This document shows, one piece after another, positions 13,046 through 24,356 of a DNA stretch of 64,000 nucleotides. Under the pieces are notes generated by a model, which worked only from the letters and a program-made list of their open reading frames with translations, was not told the DNA's origin and searched no databases. The DNA lies in contig NC_065574.1 of NCBI RefSeq assembly GCF_937616625.2, positions 1,302,001 through 1,366,000 of the forward strand, written 5' to 3'. The position numbers and the translations under genes were made by a program. Numbering within the stretch: position 1 is the first letter of the stretch; every line of letters begins with the position of its first letter. This DNA comes from Mercurialis annua (Eukaryota > Streptophyta > Magnoliopsida > Malpighiales > Euphorbiaceae).

Positions 13046-13252
13046 AGCCCCGCCGGACGGCTATTCTAGGTAGAGTATGCCATGGAGGCCGTAAAGCAAG
13101 GCTCAGCGGCAATTGGACTCCGATATAAGATTCATGTGGTTCTCGCGTGCGTTAATAGGGCTAATTCTGAGCTCTCGTCTCTCCAAAAGAAGATCTTCAA
13201 AGTCGATGACCACATCGGCGTTGCTATTGTCGGTCTCATTGCCGGCGGTCAT
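13046..13252 (+). pseudogene. 20S proteasome alpha subunit (PAF type) fragment
   Basis: One plus-strand frame reads [23 protein letters not shown], then [29 protein letters not shown]. This matches my memory of the N-terminal region of plant proteasome subunit alpha type-1 (PAF1/PAF2). A TAG at 13067-13069 stands where the functional protein has Gln before VEYA, and homology ends abruptly after about 13252. No intron is visible. It is a short relic, probably a retrocopy fragment or captured piece, and cannot make a working subunit. Confidence 0.85.
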
Positions 13253-14961
13253 CTCACGTGGTTCAACAGTTGCTTCCTCTCTGTTTACTCTTGACTGCCA
13301 TGACTTTTATTTGAAGAAATTAGGTTATGAAAAGATTAGAAGAGCATTTGATATATGTGTAAAATTAAAAGTATAAAAATCAAAAAAGAAAAGAACAAAT
13401 TGTATTTTTCAAAAGAGAAAGATATGAACGTAATTGTCTAATTAAGTTGAGAAGTTTTAGTATTTTGTCTAATTAACTCATTTTTTTATGTAAGTCCGAT
13501 TATGATTTGAATCCGGCTCAGGCTTCATACGTGGTAGACTGAATCCACTTAAAAATCTCTCTTCAAATAAGCAAGCAATTACATGTAAAACTAACTTTAT
13601 AATAAAAAGATCAACTCATTTTAAAGACGCAACAATAACTCGAGAGCAGAAGAGAATCAACACGTTATCATCCCAATCTACTAACTTACCAAATTCGTTG
13701 TCATCCGGTCCGGCGAAGGTCCACTAGCGGTCAATTCAGATCGGCCAATCTTAGTTAATCGTTAATTAAAATTATTAATTAAAAATTACATTTCATGAAC
13801 AATAGGAATAGAATACTCTGCCATAAAATCAATGACTTGTTAATGTTTATATTTGTTGTATAAAATATATAACCTTCTATTTAATAATGCATCATTTGTC
13901 AATATTTTATCTTTTCGTCGTATACCATGCATTATTTTAAATTTAATTTACATTCATTATAATCTTGCTTAGTTTAGTTCTAATGATTTTCTGTTTATAT
14001 TTTTATCTCAGTACTGTAAATTCTAATAAATTATTTTAGATACGATAAATAGACGTCGATTCACATACAAACAGTTTCATTCATGGGGAATCTTTTCTTA
14101 ATCAATAAAACACAATAACCTTAACAAATCAAATTGAATTAATAGCATAAAGATAACAAAAGGAATTTTTTTTGATAAACATGAAACAGCAGATGGTGTA
14201 AGAATATCATAGATCACTGATGCATCATTGAACAATGTGTTGGGAAGTTTATTATCCCCCTTGGAAGAAATACATACAGAACCACAATTAAAGCAATGGA
14301 TGAGCTCTTCTTTATACGCGATCAAAACTCGGAACCACGGTTTCTAACGGTAGCGTATAATAAGAATGACAAATTAGTATGACCTCGTAAAGGTACATGG
14401 AAACCGTTTGGGGAAAACTGTATTTTTCGCTTTAACAATCAGTGCATATATCCCATAACAATACACGTTAATACCCTTAAACAGAGTCTGTAATGTGATC
14501 CAAGACGGGTTGTTGGCAAGACTCACAAATACATAGCAAAACAACAGAAAGTATGCACATTTGTAATAACCTACTGCATTCTGCATTCCGCGTCACAGAA
14601 CTAATACTCGTCGACCAGAGAAGAGGCGTTACCTATGAATGAAATCATCATGATTCTCTACTCCCAACACAAAAATAAATTAAATAATTGATAATGAATT
14701 CAGATACGATGTTCCACCTTTTTTCAATGGCTTCATGCGAAAAAGCTGACATGTAATTGATTCATATTAAATTCCGCATATGACTCTAGTATATAAGTAA
14801 CAAATTTCGCATAACTATACTAGATCTCTATTTACAAACAACAATTTCATTCATATGGGGAATCTTTTCTTAATCAAAATAAGCTTAAGCAATTAAATTG
14901 AATTAATAGCATAAAATAACAAAAGGAGACATCCTATTAAAATAGTTTTTTTACATATGAG
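13253..14961. other. Intergenic with a duplicated ~100-bp segment
   Basis: AT-rich, no recognisable gene. Two related segments lie at about 14067-14166 and 14843-14928; both carry a TTTCATTCAT...GGGGAATCTTTTCTTAATCA stretch followed by AATTGAATTAATAGCATAAA and AACAAAAGGA. The second lies just 3' of the CWC22-like gene. A 70-codon open stretch at 14374-14586 (minus) has no family I recognise. Confidence 0.6.
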
Positions 14962-15777
14962 CTAAACAATTTCATTCATGCAGCCTAAGCTTAGCTTCCT
15001 TCTTTTCGGCCCATGGTTTCTGCTGCACTTGCCAAAACTTGAACGCGATAAATTTGAGCCGTCTGACTCGCAGCTACCAGTGTCGGACTCTGATGAAGTA
15101 GCTCTATCCACAGAATCTGAGTGCTGCTGCATATTCTTCAAGTAACAGCGCAAATCTTGGGTGATGCCAGCGAGCCCGATCGAGGTAAAGAAGTTGATGG
15201 AAAATCGGGTGTTCCTCGGATTATCCTTGGGGAAAATAGAGTGAAACGCAGTAAGGCGCTTATTCAAAGCAGAAATACCAAGACGATCGGACAAGTCCTG
15301 GAAGAGAAACTTGAGGAATATACGAGAAGATGAGGTAGTGTCGTCTTCCGTTAGAAGTATGTAGGAGAATAGACGCCAAGGAAGAACATCAGCAGCAAGC
15401 AAATGGGCGAAAAGCATTGCCACATTCCGAATCCTGTTTGTTTCTAATCGATGGACAATCGAATATTGCTGAACGAAGCACTCCTCAAAATAATCCCGAT
15501 AAACTGTATTGATCCCGCAAAACCTTTGCCCCAATAAACCGTAGAATGGGTCGAACAATTTCGCTTGGCTGCAACACTCCACTATCATACTGCAGATTAC
15601 CATCTCTTGCCCTGCTTGGAGTTTCATTTTCAGCAACGTATGCCCGCACTCCTCGAATGATAAACTCTCCATAATCGTTAGGTACACAGTCCGCCTCAAA
15701 GTGACAGCATCCGTTTCCGTCTCATCTTCTATCACCATCTGCTGGTGTCGGCGATCACCGTTATTTTTCTTCGTCAT
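14962..15777 (-). CDS. CWC22-like MA3-domain protein, intronless and short
   Basis: A single open frame of 271 residues from the first ATG (15777). It matches only the C-terminal MA3 part of the spliceosomal factor CWC22: VTLRRTVYLTIMESLSFEE, GQEMVICSMIVECCSQ, FYGLLGQRFCGIN, CFVQQYSIVHRLETNRIRNV, LPWRLFSYILLTEDDTTSSSR, SIFPKDNPRNTRFSINFFTS, then a Ser-rich, basic tail. Full CWC22 is far longer and has an N-terminal MIF4G domain that binds eIF4A3 to bring it to spliceosomes; that half is absent. The lack of introns and the truncation suggest a retrocopy or partial gene duplicate, but the frame is fully open, so it may be expressed. Three 47-bp tandem repeats lie just upstream. Confidence 0.85.
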   Translation of the reverse strand: MTKKNNGDRRHQQMVIEDETETDAVTLRRTVYLTIMESLSFEECGHTLLKMKLQAGQEMVICSMIVECCSQAKLFDPFYGLLGQRFCGINTVYRDYFEECFVQQYSIVHRLETNRIRNVAMLFAHLLAADVLPWRLFSYILLTEDDTTSSSRIFLKFLFQDLSDRLGISALNKRLTAFHSIFPKDNPRNTRFSINFFTSIGLAGITQDLRCYLKNMQQHSDSVDRATSSESDTGSCESDGSNLSRSSFGKCSRNHGPKRRKLSLGCMNEIV

Positions 15778-15847
15778 TGCGGAGACTTCTTGAGCTTTGA
15801 TCAATTTGTAGAGGAGGGTTTGATCAACTCTGTTTAAATAAAAAAAA

Positions 15848-15989
15848 TTTATTCCTAATCCTGTTAGGAATTGGACAGCATTTCAAAAAAAAAAATTCAT
15901 TCCGAATCCTGTTATGAATCGGACAACATTTCAAAAACAAAATTCATTCCGAATCCTGTTAGGAATCAGACAGCATTTCAAAAATAAAA
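15848..15989. repeat. Three 47-bp tandem repeats with a palindromic core
   Basis: Copies at about 15848-15895, 15896-15942 and 15943-15989. Each has ATTCC(G/T)AATCCTGTTAGGAAT, an imperfect inverted repeat, followed by GGACAGCATTTCAAAAA. They begin about 70 bases upstream of the CWC22-like start codon, in its promoter position. Confidence 0.85.
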
Positions 15990-17774
15990 CGGCCTTCATA
16001 TTCGCATCCAATTTGAAAAACTTTGATTAACTTACTTAAATTCGGTTTTTGATACGAATTAACGGATTAAGTGAACCGACTGAACTAACCAAATTATATA
16101 CACATAATATTGCTTTTGTATTTTTTTTATAGAATCTAGATATTAATTTATCCTCTAATTCTTTATAAAAATAGAAAATAACACTAAATTTGAATTATTA
16201 TTTTAATAATTAATATTAATAAAATTCGATTATATGGCTAGTCAAAATAATCAAACGAACCAATAACTATTTCAATTTGACTACAAATATTTGAAAAACC
16301 GGTTACTGTTAATTTTTTGGTTCGGTCGAATGAACACCTCTGGTCCACGGGCCCGTAATTCAAATCATTCATGATCCAAGCATTCATCCTGTGTTACTGT
16401 AGATGATCCTACTAATTTTTATTTTAGAAATTCATATATACTTAAATTAAATTATATCTAATAGTATTACATAGATAGTTAGATAAACGTCTCTAGGTAA
16501 TGACTTTAGATAATTACCAAATTCTAAGAAATCGAAATAAGTTGAACCAAATTTCCTCTTTAGTTTGGTTTAGTTTTAGATCTTTTAAAAAATCAAACAA
16601 TTTTAAACATTTTGACTACTCATGGTGGGACTCTTAATTAGAAGTCAATAAGGACGTCAAATTGTCCTTTGATTAACTCGGTTAGATTCGGTTTTTGGTA
16701 TGAACTAACGGATTAAACGAACCGACTATATGGTTAAATAATCTAACAAACCAATAAGTATTTTGATTTGACTGCAAATATTTATAAAATTGATTACTGT
16801 TAATTTGATTTGGATTTTCCACTTTAAACTGATGAAATGGCTAGAATATAGTTTTACTCCATTTTTATAGTTAATTTTGCAGATTGCTCACATATAATAA
16901 CGTTTATTTTATGCTTATTTTGCATTTTTTTTTATATTTTGGATACAAACTTATTGTAAATGGAATTACATTTGTTTTCTATATATTTTAATTTTTATTT
17001 CAGTATATTTAAATTTAATTAATAATTATTTACTAAGTATTCCTAGTTTATATAGTTTTTCTTTAATTTTCTATGATTTGAATACAATTTATTTTTAAAT
17101 CTATATTTATGCTAATTATATGCTAAATATAACATAAGAAAAGAATCTGGAGATAGATCAACAAATATCCACGGCATAAAACAGAAGAAAAACAAAAACA
17201 AATAATATATTAAATCAAGTCAAAGTATCTTAATTCTAGTGATAGAAGAAGAACTTTTATCTTCTCCGACAATAGCACTAAAAACTTATTATTCAATTTC
17301 CATAAATATATGAATTTGTTCAATAGTAACTACTATAAAGTTTGAGTTATAGATCCCATTAAAAAAAAAAAAGCAAGCTCTAATCATTAGATTTAATATA
17401 ACTTCGATTTTTCTATTATATTGTATTCTATAATGAATAAATAATTTAAAATATATTTTATATGATAAGTAAATTATCAAACCAAATTTATCATTTTATT
17501 ATCTATTTAGTCGATTTAAAAAGATATAACTACTATCATTGGAGTGTTATGTACAACAATGACAATTTCTTTAATTTTGGAAAATGATTTATTGACAAAT
17601 GATATAGTAATAAATAAAACTAAATACAAGACGTGGAAAAACAACAGCCAAACTTGCAATCCATTGGTAAGTAGAGGAGGTTCGTGGCTATGGAACCAAC
17701 CAGACACTGTTATTAGCCAATTAATTTTGGGCTGGTTAGCAACTCCACTCGACCTGTTAAATAGAATAATTTAT
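15990..17774. other. Intergenic AT-rich DNA with a diverged dispersed repeat
   Basis: No gene seen. Segments around 16020-16330 and 16670-16815 share blocks such as TTCGGTTTTTG(A/G)TA, AACGGATTAA..GAACCGACT, AACCAATAA and TTTGACT(A/G)CAAATATTT. This looks like decayed copies of one repeat family. Confidence 0.55.
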
Positions 17775-18112
17775 GGCTTAATATATAGTTTGACCCCTGA
17801 ACTTGTACCCTTTTACCCATCTAACCTCTAAACTTAACGTCTCACCTATCGAACCTCTGAACTTGTTAAATAATCCGATTTAACCCCTAAACTTGATAAA
17901 TACGTAAATATTGAACCCCTCCGCGCCACCTGTCACTTGAAACATTCTAGAAGAAATTGTGTACGGAGGGGTTCAATGTTTACGTTTTTGTCAAGTTCAG
18001 GGGTCAAATCGGATTATTTAACAAGTTCAGAGGTTCGATAGGTGAGTCGTTAAGTTTAGAGGTTAGATGGGTAAAAGGGTATAAGTTCAGGGGTCAAACT
18101 ATGTATTCAGCC
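17775..18112. mobile_element. MULE-type MITE, 10-bp target duplication
   Basis: A 338-bp near-perfect foldback. The left end GGCTTAATATATAGTTTGAC and the right end (reverse complement GGCTGAATACATAGTTTGAC) pair along most of their length, including the repeated CCTGAACTTG and AACCTCT blocks. It is flanked by exact AATAATTTAT copies at 17765-17774 and 18113-18122. Open stretches across it are products of the inverted repeat, not genes. Confidence 0.88.
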
Positions 18113-18371
18113 AATAATTTATTCTACACAGACGTTGCGTGCTATCATATTATAATAAGAGAATTTGTAATAAAAAAAATCCTTTAATTATTAATACTTA
18201 TGTTTTCACTTAAATATTATAAGCGTTGGGTAAAAAACTGTTAGATCGTGCTTTCAATCTTTTTAAAAGTACTCTTCACTTTTTAATTATTAAAAAAGTA
18301 TTTTACATGACTAATACAATATTAATTTAATGAACGAATGATATGGCGCAATAATTGTATTGTATAATTTT

Positions 18372-18708
18372 GGCTTAACCCATATAAAGGTCCCTGTACT
18401 TTACACATTTTTTTCCGTAAGTCCTTATACTTCATTTTTGTATTATTTGATCCCTCTACTTACCTATTTTTGATTTTCAGGTCCTTTATGAGTTTTTTTC
18501 GGTCCTTTTGTATGGCTGGAGGAAACAAAAATTGTAAGTAGAGGGACCTGAGGAAACAAAAATTGTAAGTAGAGGGACTGGAAAAAACTCACAAAGGACC
18601 TGAAAATCAAAAATAGGTAAGTAGAGGGACCAGATAATACAAAAATGAAGTATAAAGACCTATAGAAAAAAAAGTGTAAAGTACAGGGACCTCTATATGG
18701 GTTTGGCC
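18372..18708. mobile_element. MULE-type MITE, 9-bp target duplication
   Basis: A 337-bp foldback. The left end GGCTTAACCCATATAAAGGT and the right end (reverse complement GGCCAAACCCATATAGAGGT) continue into CCCTGTACTTTACAC. Exact TATAATTTT copies lie at 18363-18371 and 18709-18717. The centre carries an internal tandem copy of GAGGAAACAAAAATTGTAAG plus TAGAGGGAC. It starts 259 bases after the preceding MITE ends. Confidence 0.88.
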
Positions 18709-18717
18709 TATAATTTT

Positions 18718-19640
18718 TCGTTAAATAGTACTAGCTGATTAACATAACACGAGCCTTGGCTAGTTTGACATTGACTTGGTCGGTCCGGTTCCTAACATAT
18801 CTTAACCAGTTACTGGTCCCCTTTTTCTGGTCATACATTTGCAAAATATTCGTTGCCAGCCAGCAAACAATAAAATATCTATCCACTATAAATATCTACG
18901 AGTTTTTTTTTTATATATAATAATCCATTTTAAAGTATTACTCCATATTAATTATCCATTTCTGTCTCCCTATTATAATAAACAAAAACTAATGATGTTT
19001 TTTTAAAAACTAATATTCAATAATTTTTAAATCTAAAGATTGATAGTGATATTTCAATAATATATTTTTAGTTAACTAGTATTTAAAATTGATTATTGAT
19101 ATTAGATTTTACCCTTTTCTTTAAATAAAAAATTATCATAGTCTCCAAATTTATGCACCAGGATCAATTATCTATTATTTTTTATTTTAGTTATTTAAAA
19201 ATAATGTTTTATATATTTACATCAATTAGAATATATATTTTTATTTTTAAATCAATTAATTTTAAAATTTTATCATCGCGGTCCACTAACTTTTTATGAT
19301 AAAATTTAAATTAAACATGTATAATGTTTTTTATTAGATTAAATTGATTGAATATAAGAATATAATTAAATATTTTTTAAAATTTATTTAAACAAACAGT
19401 TATAATTGAAACTGCAAAATTGATAAATAGATTAAAATTATTTTTTTTAAAAGTGATATTATATAAACAGAAAACAGTTACAAAAGTAATTTTTTAGATA
19501 CTAATTGAGTTTAAATAAATAATAAAAATAAAATAAAAAAAGTGCATGTTCATGGGGCCAATCACTACACTGTCGGCTTATGAATTCTCAGCTAATCACA
19601 GAAATCGAATAATAAAAAAAGCAGAGGCTAAAGTTAGCTT
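18718..19640. other. AT-rich intergenic, upstream of PCH1-like gene
   Basis: Very AT-rich, with poly-A and poly-T runs. No gene or structured repeat seen. The proximal part presumably includes the promoter of the following plus-strand gene. Confidence 0.45.
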
Positions 19641-20503
19641 CGGCTTTCAGTGCTTAGCTCACTCCTTATGCTGGAATCTTAATGTATACGCTTCCCCTTT
19701 CTTCTTCCTCTCATTTACCATCGCCACCACCGCCGCCGCCGCCGTCGCTAAGCTTCGCCGTCCACAGGTTCCTCAAGGAATCATTAATATTTATCTTGCT
19801 TCACTTCTTTTCATTTCTCTTTGGACTCTCGATCTGCGCGAATTCACCTTCGCCGCCGGTAAGCTGTGCGGTCGTGTTCGTGTTTGTTTTTGTACTGTCT
19901 ATGCTTTGCTTTTAGAAAGTAATTTGACAAAATCATTTGTTTTTGCTGTATTTTGCTTTTTTTTTTCTTCAGTATCTTGATGCTGCAGAGTAAATTAAAA
20001 TTGATGAACGTAAATTGTTAGGGATGAATGAAATTTGGAATTTCGTGTATGCTTATTTGATAATTAAATAAAAAAATTAATGAAATTAATTATCAAAATA
20101 AATAAATAATGAACTTCTATACTACTAGATCAAAAATTGTGTGTTTTATGAGTGTTCTTAGCGCAGACACTTCATTCGATTAACGTGTCCCGTTTTTTTT
20201 AAACATTTCGGACACAAAACTTCATTTTTTACAGATAAAACCTTAAAATAACACTGTTTCACCTTGTTCGTAACCGAGTGTCCGTGTCCGTGCTAGGATG
20301 AGTGATAAGCGGATTTATTCCTTTTATTTTTACTGTTTAATAGTGATCTTTCATTTTTAAAGCTTGCTTTTTGTTCTTAAAGGTACTGGTTTTAAACTGT
20401 TTCTGCTTCTTCAGGTGGATTTTGTTTGATGAGCAATTGATAGAATTAGTCAGAGTATTAAACTATAATAGTTTAAGTTCAGCCGTTTTTCGTCTACCTT
20501 GTC
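19641..20503 (+). promoter_or_regulatory. Putative 5' UTR with intron for the PCH1-like gene
   Basis: A CT-rich leader contains a GCC/ACC trinucleotide run at about 19723-19747. A good donor (CGCCG|GTAAGC) at 19858/19859 and an acceptor (TTCTTCAG|GTGG) at 20414/20415 would remove an intron of about 556 bases. The second leader exon holds a three-codon upstream ORF (ATG at 20429, stop at 20438-20440). Inferred from splice signals only. Confidence 0.45.
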
Positions 20504-23328
20504 ATGTCTGATCGTCGAGTTCAATTGGATCATGATAAGGATGAAAATCCTCAAAGTTCTATGATGCAGCCTCCTTTCCAATCTGCTTGGATGTCTCACT
20601 GGACGCGCACGAATTGCAAGCAAGTTGATGATGCTCGATATGATTTACCACTTTGTTCCGATTCTGGAGAAAATAGTCAGAGAAGTAAGTATCAGAAAGC
20701 CCGAACTGAGACAGAGGTAGAATCTGGAAGCTCCAAGTTTGTCAAAGAATTTAGAAAAATGCACAAGACTATTAAGAATGAGGATTTGACAACAAGTTTG
20801 GGGAAATCGAGACATGAAACATCATCCAAAGGCCAGCATTTTCCGATGTTTAAATCTTCGCAGAATAGAGATGGGAGTTTATCGCTGAAACATGATGAAT
20901 CCTCTGGTTTTCAAGAGCCATTGTTAAGGTCAGAAATTGGTCCTATCTCTGGCTATGATGTTTCTCCAGGTCAAATCAACAAATCTTTACCCTCAATGTG
21001 TGCATCAACTCCGTCCAAAATAAAGACTCAATCAATAGAATGTGTTGTGTCAAACTCAGATCATCAGGTCATGTCAAATAATCTGCCTGAAGAATGTAAA
21101 ATGGTTATATCAACACCAGTAAAGAGTGAGTTTTTGGGCTCAACTTCTAGAATTGTGCCATCAGAATACGGAAGTGGAAGGATTCCGACCGAGTCTTTTT
21201 TCCCTAGGCTAGACTACAATCAAACAAAAAGTACATTTTTGGTTGAGAGAAAAATAAATAACAGTGCAACTCTGTCGATAGATGATCCCTCAACAAGCAG
21301 TAATCAGCTAAGAGATTTTCTTGGTGAACAGAACCAGAGGAAGCCAAATCATTTTGCTGCTAATTTATATCCCAACAACGTAATGCCTGCGACGTCAAGC
21401 TTATACCATGGATCATTTGAACTACCGAGAAGTTCCCCTTCGCTAGGTAATGCGGAGACTATGAGGATATGTGCAACTATAGGTTCTCTAGAAGAGTTTG
21501 CTGTTTGTCCTCCAAAGTTCTCTCAGACCACTCGCCAATTCTTAATCACAAACAAGGCTGATGTAAACTTATCTGATAGAGGTCAAATGCTCAGAGCGCC
21601 CACAATATCCACCAATACTAAAAGGAATCAACCGAGTGAGCTCCTTAGCTTATCTTCAGATTTCGGTTTTAATGTTAAGAAACGAGTGAAGCTGCAAGCT
21701 TTGGACAGCTCCACAGATGGTGAAACCAAAGAAAATATAGAAAGTGTGCATACTTTCGCCCTTGATTTAAAGAATGAATCATCAGCTGAAACTGACACCA
21801 TGGACGTAAATACTCTTCGTGTGAACCGTCTTTCTGGTAAGTGGCCATTTTATATCGCATGTTTAGTCCTTAGTTCACAGGTGTCCTCAATCAAGTGGAC
21901 ATAGATAGTTCTTTTTTTTTTGATTGCGCATAGGTTTTATGTTATAGCTGATCTTAGTAAGAACTACTAATATAATTAAACAAATACTTGTTTTGCAAAG
22001 TTGACTAGTAAATTCATGTTTTGTACCTTTTTTCTCTATTGCAGGTGCGGCTCTATCTGTCTCCAACAAGGTAATTTTTGTTTCATCTTTTAACTGGCGT
22101 GTTTCATGAATCAATTGGTCTTTGGTTTAAGTGTATTTTCAGGCTAGCTCTGTTTTCTTTTATGTCTTTTTATGATGTTATCTCTACTTAGCAATATTGT
22201 TGATTTAAAGTTCCTTTCAAATTTCAATGTTCTATTCACTAATGCAATTTTTTTAGTGTTCTATGTTCCTCTTTTTTTTCCTATTTATAAGTTGCGGAGT
22301 TGATATTTTATCTCACCTCAAAAAGGCAACATGGTTCTGTTTTGTTTTTACTGTTCTAAAGACAGGTTACAATGTTAAATTTTAAGGTCAAAGCCTTACT
22401 TGGCCACTTCTCGATCTCCTAACCCGGCCTCGTTAGCTTTTCTGTTGGTTTCATCAGTAGTGGTTCTATGTGCATAATGAAATCTGTTAGTTTACTTGGT
22501 GGAACTTTGCTCAATCATCATCAATCATCAATTTTGTAGGACGTCAACGTGGCTCAGAAGTCCCCAGCATTTGAAGCTGCAACAGTGTCAGTCAGAGAAG
22601 AGACCGGAATCAGACTGCCAACTATAGAGTTACCTGACATTAACAAGGAAGTTCCAGAAAACCCAGGCGTAGCAAGTTCATCTGATGATGGGCCTGGAAG
22701 CACATCAAGAACCCAGAGCCTGGATGCCGAACACTTTCTTCACCCTGCAGAACATCCCACAAAATCAAGATCCAGTGGCTGTTCCGATACTTCTTTGAGA
22801 TTGGATCCATACTGCAGATGGGTTAAACGTCTCAAAACAAGTACTTCAGATTCTTTTGCTCAGGGAACTAAGATCATGAAAATGGAGGAAGCTTCTTCTC
22901 ATGGAAAAATTAATAAACTCTTCGGTAATATACTCAACCATGGCAAAACTAGTTCGGAGTCTTCAGAACCAAAGATGTTCAAGTCTTATGGGAAACAACA
23001 TGTGGTGGCTGATCACAATATAGACTTACAAAGGAACATTGAATCGACTCACACTTATTCAGTGCAAAAAAGTCAAGATAAAATCATTTCGCATGCTTGG
23101 ATCGGAAGGTGGTGTCATAACCAAGCTGCATCTTCAAAATGGAAGGCAGAATCTGCGGTGGTGGTTCGTAAACCGAATTCAGAGGCAAATGAAGACGCTT
23201 CTCAGAAGAGGCAGTTTCCAAGCATTGGTGCCATGGCTTTGATGGGAAAGGCCATGAATGGATTTCAAGCATGTGAATTCAGGAAAAGGGGATCTTCTAT
23301 TGTTTGGAATACCAGAGGATTGAAGTAA
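20504..23328 (+). CDS. PCH1/PCHL-like (At2g16365-like) light-signalling protein
   Basis: Three coding exons, 20504-21836, 22045-22070 (only 26 bases) and 22540-23328, join in phase to about 715 residues. The protein is Ser-rich, polar and largely disordered, without membrane segments. The best conserved part is the C-terminus: HAWIGRWCHNQAASSKWKAE, then QFPSIGAMALMGKAMNGFQA and CEFRKRGSSIVWNTRG. I recall this from plant proteins annotated F-box At2g16365-like, i.e. PCH1 and PCHL, which bind phytochrome B and stabilise photobodies in evening light. No F-box is evident here. Family assignment rests on memory of that C-terminal motif; nuclear location and function are inferred. Confidence 0.7.
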
Positions 23329-23344
23329 GTTGTTCTGACTAGAG

Positions 23345-23720
23345 GAGTAATATAACGAGCAAAGGATTATTCCGGTCCCTGAACTTGTGCATCACAGTCA
23401 ATTTATCTCACACTTAACCAGACAATGCTCTTCTTTGTTGAAGTGTGGGAAAATCTGGGATGTAAAAGAATTTTGATATCAAAATCAAAGTAGAATTGTA
23501 AGTCCCGACCCATTTTAATCAATTTAGAACAATTATTCTATATATTTAGGCCAGTTTACCTCAAATTGGGCCGTTATTGATGAACTCGTTCATTTTGCAC
23601 AATTTGAGAGTTAATTGACCTAAAAATAAAGAATAACGTCTTTATTGATTAAGACAACTAAGTGTGAGTCAATTGATTATGACGCACCGCGATAACCCTT
23701 TGCTCGTAAACTAATTACTC
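23345..23720. repeat. Foldback element, likely MITE
   Basis: Ends pair: left GAGTAATATAACGAGCAAAGG..TTAT and the reverse complement of the right end GAGTAATTAGTTTACGAGCA AAGGGTTAT. Inner blocks (GTCAATT, CACACTTA) also pair. No exact target duplication is found, so class and true borders are uncertain. It lies just 3' of the PCH1-like stop codon and may be part of its 3' UTR. Confidence 0.55.
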
Positions 23721-24356
23721 TTTGCGATAGACATACTGGTGACCGGAATGAAGAGCATGTACAGCCTAAATGTAGCTCTGGTATGCACCTTGACTAAGTT
23801 TAAGCTCATTTTATTTTGTTTTTCTGCCTTATATGGATCATATTCAGAAATGGGTCGTCCATGAAATATTCGGCGACATGGTTGTAGGTCGCCCTAGGTA
23901 TTTCAGAGGGCAATATCACCCTCTACACTTAATTATTGTAATTTGTAAATTTGATAGTACTTAAATTTCTTGCTAACGAGACCCTTCCGAAGGGAAGAAA
24001 AATTCAGTTGGCCTGCACCTAGTTGAATGTGATCAGAGGTGTAAATATACAAGAATCCGAATTATTCGAAACTCAAGCTTAAACTCAAACTGGAATGAGA
24101 CTAAATATTCAAACTCAAAATCTAATGATATTCAAGCTATTCGAGTTTGAGCTCGAGTTCAATAAATATCCAAAAGATTCTCATATGTAATATTTTTAAT
24201 TTGTTTTTACTATAGATTATAAACTTCAACTGACAAAAATGTTATACACCTCACTAGCCTCTTTATATGATATTGAATTAGCCTCGAGATTAACTCAAAT
24301 AGCATGATCTCGAATAATTGCGAGTAGCTCAATTCATTCACTCCGAGTGGTACAGC
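23721..24356. other. Intergenic, convergent 3' flanks
   Basis: Between the PCH1-like gene and the 3' end of the CBS-domain gene. Contains a stretch rich in AAACTCAAGC/TTCGAGTTTGAGCTCGAGTT motifs (24030-24330), probably an old repeat. No gene recognised. Confidence 0.45.

Noticed and set aside
15777..15804. A start for the CWC22-like protein at 15804
   Set aside because: That codon is TTG; the first ATG in frame is at 15777, which also precedes all conserved sequence.
17544..18187. Plus-strand open stretches of 76-95 codons
   Set aside because: They run through the foldback MITE at 17775-18112; the amino acid sequence simply mirrors the inverted repeat.
19546..19980. 144-codon plus-strand open stretch
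   Set aside because: It overlaps the CT-rich leader and the GCC repeat of the PCH1-like gene, and crosses a strong splice donor; no family match.
23345..23720. Calling this foldback a MULE MITE with a defined target duplication
   Set aside because: The inverted ends are real, but no exact 9-10 bp flanking repeat was found, so the class was left open.
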